DNA of 64,000 nt from Bacillus sp. OV322. GTDB lineage: Bacteria > Bacillota > Bacilli > Bacillales > DSM-1321. The notes below the pieces were generated by a model. That model worked only from the letters and a program-made list of their open reading frames with translations. It was not told where the DNA came from and did no database searches. The DNA is taken from the NCBI RefSeq assembly GCF_900112495.1, contig NZ_FOMA01000008.1, positions 1 through 64,000 of the forward strand. The letters run 5' to 3'. Positions within the stretch are counted from its first letter, which is position 1. Every line of letters begins with the position of its first letter. This document shows positions 60,961-64,000 of this stretch, one piece after another. The translations under genes and the position numbers were made by a program.

Positions 60961-61013
60961 AGAGACCACAAAACATTATCTGGAATGATAATGTTTTTGT
61001 GGACTCTTTTTAT
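60961..61013 (+). terminator. Plus-strand terminator without a gene before it
   Basis: CCACAAAACATTATC and GATAATGTTTTTGTGG pair with one bulge, closed by AGAG/CTCT and followed by TTTTTATTT. No plus-strand gene lies upstream within this gap. It may end a small RNA or act in the leader of the marR operon. The rest of 60797-61266 shows no gene. Confidence 0.65.
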
Positions 61014-61266
61014 TTCCCTTATAAAAATAGGAAGTATGCAATAGATTATTCAAAGAATAATTGTTGCCGGTCCTTTCTTATTAAACTAACCATTGCGCTT
61101 TTAGTAGATATATTCTTCCTGCTGTTATCGTTCTGATAATGGATCTTTTAACAAGTTAGGTGCCTCTTATTAAGTTGTTTATTGGCTGCCCGCCCCTGAA
61201 GCAGGAACACCTTCTTTGATTAATGCCTTAGCAATAAAGTTTTCGCTATGAATCTTTCATTATTTT

Positions 61267-61284
61267 TTGTTGTATATGCAACAA
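61267..61284. promoter_or_regulatory. Candidate MarR operator
   Basis: TTGTTG-TATATG-CAACAA is a perfect 6-6 inverted repeat, typical of MarR sites, 71 bases before the marR start. Autoregulation is inferred. Confidence 0.5.
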
Positions 61285-61354
61285 TTTTGAGGTACATTTA
61301 ATGGGTGGTATTTTTGTTGCGTTTACAATAAAAAGGTGTGCTAAGGAGGTAATG

Positions 61355-61807
61355 ATGAAAGAGATTCTTCGTGAAATTGGCATGATTGCAAGGGCATTAG
61401 ACTCTATCAGTAATATAGAATTTAAAGAATATGACCTCACTAAAGGACAGTATTTGTACCTGGTCAGGATTTGTGAAAACCCGGGGATCATTCAAGAAAA
61501 GTTAGCTGGGATGATAAAAGTAGACCGGACAACGGCAGCCCGGGCGATAAAAAAACTTGAGATGAATGGCTTTATTGAAAAGAAAGAAGATCAGCATAAC
61601 AAGAAAATCAAAAAACTGTTTCCAACAGATAAAGGGAAAAATGTTTTTCCTATTATTAAAAGAGAAAATGAATATTCCAATACGGCTGCATTGAAGGGGT
61701 TAACCCAAGAAGAGACAGAAATCATTGCCAATCTTCTTCAAAAGGTAAGGAAAAACGTAGAAAAGGATTGGGAATTCGTTAAAAAAGGAAACAAGAGAAG
61801 ATATTGA
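61355..61807 (+). CDS. MarR-family transcriptional regulator
   Basis: A protein of 150 aa. A winged helix-turn-helix: LTKGQYLYLVRICENPGIIQEKLAGMIKVDRTTAARAIKKLEMNGFIEKKED spans about residues 30-81 (shown in part: QEKLAGMIKVDRTTAARAIK), and the wing has the usual KKEDQHNKKIKKLFPTDKG. AAGGAGG precedes two ATGs (61352 and 61355); the second has better spacing. The extension to 61301 is not used. It is likely a local repressor controlling itself and the GNAT gene 26 bases downstream. Confidence 0.92.
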   Translation: MKEILREIGMIARALDSISNIEFKEYDLTKGQYLYLVRICENPGIIQEKLAGMIKVDRTTAARAIKKLEMNGFIEKKEDQHNKKIKKLFPTDKGKNVFPIIKRENEYSNTAALKGLTQEETEIIANLLQKVRKNVEKDWEFVKKGNKRRY

Positions 61808-61815
61808 TGATGTAA

Positions 61816-62352
<537 letters not shown>

Positions 62353-62521
62353 ATCATGGCTGTTATGTATCCTTAAAAATACTTACCTTCGAAATATATA
62401 GGGAGTCAGATGGCGGCACCGCACTTTGCGGCATCTTTGGCTAAAAAGTATTTTTTATCGTTGCTTCCTGGAATTAGGGGTATAATTAGAATACTCATAT
62501 TACTAACAGGAGATTGGAACA

Positions 62522-63784
62522 TTGAATAAACAAGATAGTAAGTATAGATGGATTGTTTTTGCTTCAGTATTATTGTCATACTTTTTAATCGTAAGCCAAA
62601 GGACTGCACCCGGGCTGATTTCTGATCAATTGATGAAGGACTTTAGTGTATCGGCATCAATGATTGGATTGTTTGCAAGCGTTCAGTTTTTTGCCTATTC
62701 TGGATTGCAGATTCCGATTGGAATTTTATCTGACCGTTTTGGTCCCAACTTTTTTCTTATAGGAGGGACACTGATGAACGGCCTTGGAACCCTGCTGTAC
62801 AGTCTGGCACCAGATGCACATGTTCTCCTGATTGCCAGAATGATGGCAGGAGTGGGTGACGCCGCCATTTGGATTAATTTGGTTCTTATATTAAGCCAAT
62901 GGTTCAGGGCACAGGAATTTGTCGGTTTGCTGGGGATGGCAGGCATCACAGGCAGCTTAGGGTTTCTATTTGCTACCGTCCCGTTCTCAGTGTGGATTTC
63001 ATCTGCGGGATGGAGACCGCCGTTTATGACAACAGGCATCATCCTGATTGTTTGTTCGCTTGTCCTTTATGTGGTCCTCGAAAAGAAACCAAAACAAATG
63101 AATTTTTTGTCTCCGGATAAAAAAGAGCATAAGCGGGAAAAAACTGTTTCGATCCTTCGCCGTGTCTTTTTCAGCAGGCAAGCCTGGAGCACGTTTTTCT
63201 GCCATTTTGGTGTTGTGGGAACTTATGTAGGATTCATCGGCTCCTGGGCTGTGCCGTTCGGAATGCATGTTTATGGCATGACAAGGTCCCACGCAAGCCA
63301 GCTTATTATGATTGGCCTTGTGGGAGCGATTGTCGGGTCGATTTTGACCAGCTGGATCTCTAAACGGATTGATACGGTGAAACGTCCATATCTTATTATT
63401 TATATATTAGTTGTCTTAAGCTGGTCGATGTTCTTAGTGATGGATGGGAAGCCTCCGTTTGTGATGCTCGTTATTCTGTTCTTCATCATTGGTTACGGAA
63501 ACGGGGCGAGTATGCTGACCTTTGTCGTCGTCCGCCAATCCTTTCCTATAACAGAGGTTGGGGTCATTTCCGGCTTGGCTAATACCGGCGGTTTCACCAG
63601 TGCCATTCTTTTGCCGGTCATTTTTGGCAAGGTATTGGACCATTTTCATGCCAGTGCCGCGGTAACAGGGTATCATTATGGATTCATCATTCCCGTTGCC
63701 TTTTCGCTTATTGGCTTATTAGGAGTCCTTCTTATAAATGAGGAGCAGATAGCAAAAAGGACTGGCAAACAGTTATCTTCATGA
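62522..63784 (+). CDS. MFS transporter
   Basis: A protein of 420 aa with about twelve membrane helices. The loop 2-3 signature is GILSDRFGPNFFLIGG, and IARMMAGVGDAAIWINLVL is helix 4. It resembles the nitrate/nitrite-porter-like and ACS-type groups, so the substrate is open. The start is TTG at 62522, with AGGAGAT about 7 bases upstream and no in-frame ATG at the N-terminus. It is a single-gene unit with a terminator. Confidence 0.9.
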   Translation: MNKQDSKYRWIVFASVLLSYFLIVSQRTAPGLISDQLMKDFSVSASMIGLFASVQFFAYSGLQIPIGILSDRFGPNFFLIGGTLMNGLGTLLYSLAPDAHVLLIARMMAGVGDAAIWINLVLILSQWFRAQEFVGLLGMAGITGSLGFLFATVPFSVWISSAGWRPPFMTTGIILIVCSLVLYVVLEKKPKQMNFLSPDKKEHKREKTVSILRRVFFSRQAWSTFFCHFGVVGTYVGFIGSWAVPFGMHVYGMTRSHASQLIMIGLVGAIVGSILTSWISKRIDTVKRPYLIIYILVVLSWSMFLVMDGKPPFVMLVILFFIIGYGNGASMLTFVVVRQSFPITEVGVISGLANTGGFTSAILLPVIFGKVLDHFHASAAVTGYHYGFIIPVAFSLIGLLGVLLINEEQIAKRTGKQLSS

Positions 63785-63841
63785 TTTTCGGGCAGAGTGG
63801 CAGATACCATAGGTCATTCAGCTCTGCTAAACGAATTAAAA

Positions 63842-63873
63842 AACATCTGCATAAAGCTGCAGATGTTTTTTTA
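63842..63873 (+). terminator. Terminator after the MFS gene
   Basis: AACATCTGCA (63842-63851) pairs with TGCAGATGTT (63858-63867), followed by a T run. Confidence 0.92.
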
Positions 63874-63888
63874 TAGGAGGAATTTAAG

Positions 63889-64000
63889 ATGTTCACAATA
63901 GGAGTTACACAAAAACTGCAAAAAGAATTAATGCTCGACCTCTCAAGCTATGAAGAGAAGGCACAGGGCACTGCTGAGATATGGCATATGAATTTATTCA
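63889..64000 (+). CDS. DUF6933-like protein, cut by the window end
   Basis: The first 37 codons are visible. MFTIGVTQKLQKEL and the following AEIWHMNLF resemble the N-terminus of DUF6933 proteins (xxTxKLLxEL...WHxNL). TAGGAGGAATTTAAG gives a strong ribosome site. The gene continues beyond the window. Function is unknown. Confidence 0.55.
   Translation, partial: MFTIGVTQKLQKELMLDLSSYEEKAQGTAEIWHMNLF

Overview
The window is a chromosomal segment of a low-to-moderate GC Firmicute of the family Bacillaceae. The order yebE-yebG-purEKBCSQLFMNHD-yerA-yerB-yerC-pcrB-pcrA-ligA-camS-gatCAB-dagK-rlmCD is the Bacillus subtilis order. Strong AGGAGG-type ribosome sites, sigma-A promoters and T-tailed intrinsic terminators fit as well. 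Genus and species cannot be fixed from sequence reading alone.

Layout. 1-600: a purine-rich, 5S-rRNA-like non-coding stretch and a 21-nt periodic repeat array. 615-14922: yebE, yebG and the 12-gene de novo purine operon. The operon is preceded by PurR-type boxes, a sigma-A promoter, a guanine-class riboswitch and a terminator, so transcription is set both at initiation (PurR/PRPP) and by attenuation (guanine). A second copy of the 21-nt array plus part of another dispersed element sits inside the operon between purH and purD. 15149-17550: small accessory genes (excalibur protein, NAD-binding protein, aldo/keto reductase, DUF2892). 17730-27620: yerA, yerB, yerC, pcrB, pcrA, ligA, camS, covering purine salvage, lipid synthesis and DNA repair/replication. 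27862-29690: rocA and a complete copy of a dispersed element. 30388-33645: gatCAB. 33652-36889: a minus-strand sugar ABC importer without its own ATPase. 37226-38190: dagK. 38573-42607: a PadR-DUF1700-DUF4097 module, a DedA/TVP38-type membrane protein, a GNAT, an alpha/beta hydrolase lacking the usual nucleophile, and a small CxxC protein. 42855-44234: rlmCD.

From about 44.3 kb to the end the conserved synteny stops and the sequence becomes more AT-rich and accessory. It holds an ECF sigma factor with a DUF4179-type anti-sigma partner, a histidine phosphatase, a VOC protein, a WYL regulator beside a GyrI-like protein and an unknown protein, a Cof-type HAD phosphatase, a frameshifted PAS-GGDEF gene, an MFS/isomerase operon behind a terminator-containing leader, a HAD-IIA phosphatase, an MgtC-family protein, a large secreted lamin-tail/Fn3 protein, a GlpP-family antiterminator, a MarR-GNAT pair, a second MFS carrier, and the start of a DUF6933-like gene cut by the window edge.

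The signals I consider least explained are: the 21-nt x 4 plus hairpin element, present twice with covariation in the hairpin; a 20-28 bp perfect palindrome present at two loci, one overlapping the purF stop codon; and a possible regulatory link between the GlpP-family antiterminator and the attenuator-like leader of the MFS operon. I found no CRISPR array, tRNA, complete rRNA, intact insertion sequence or prophage.
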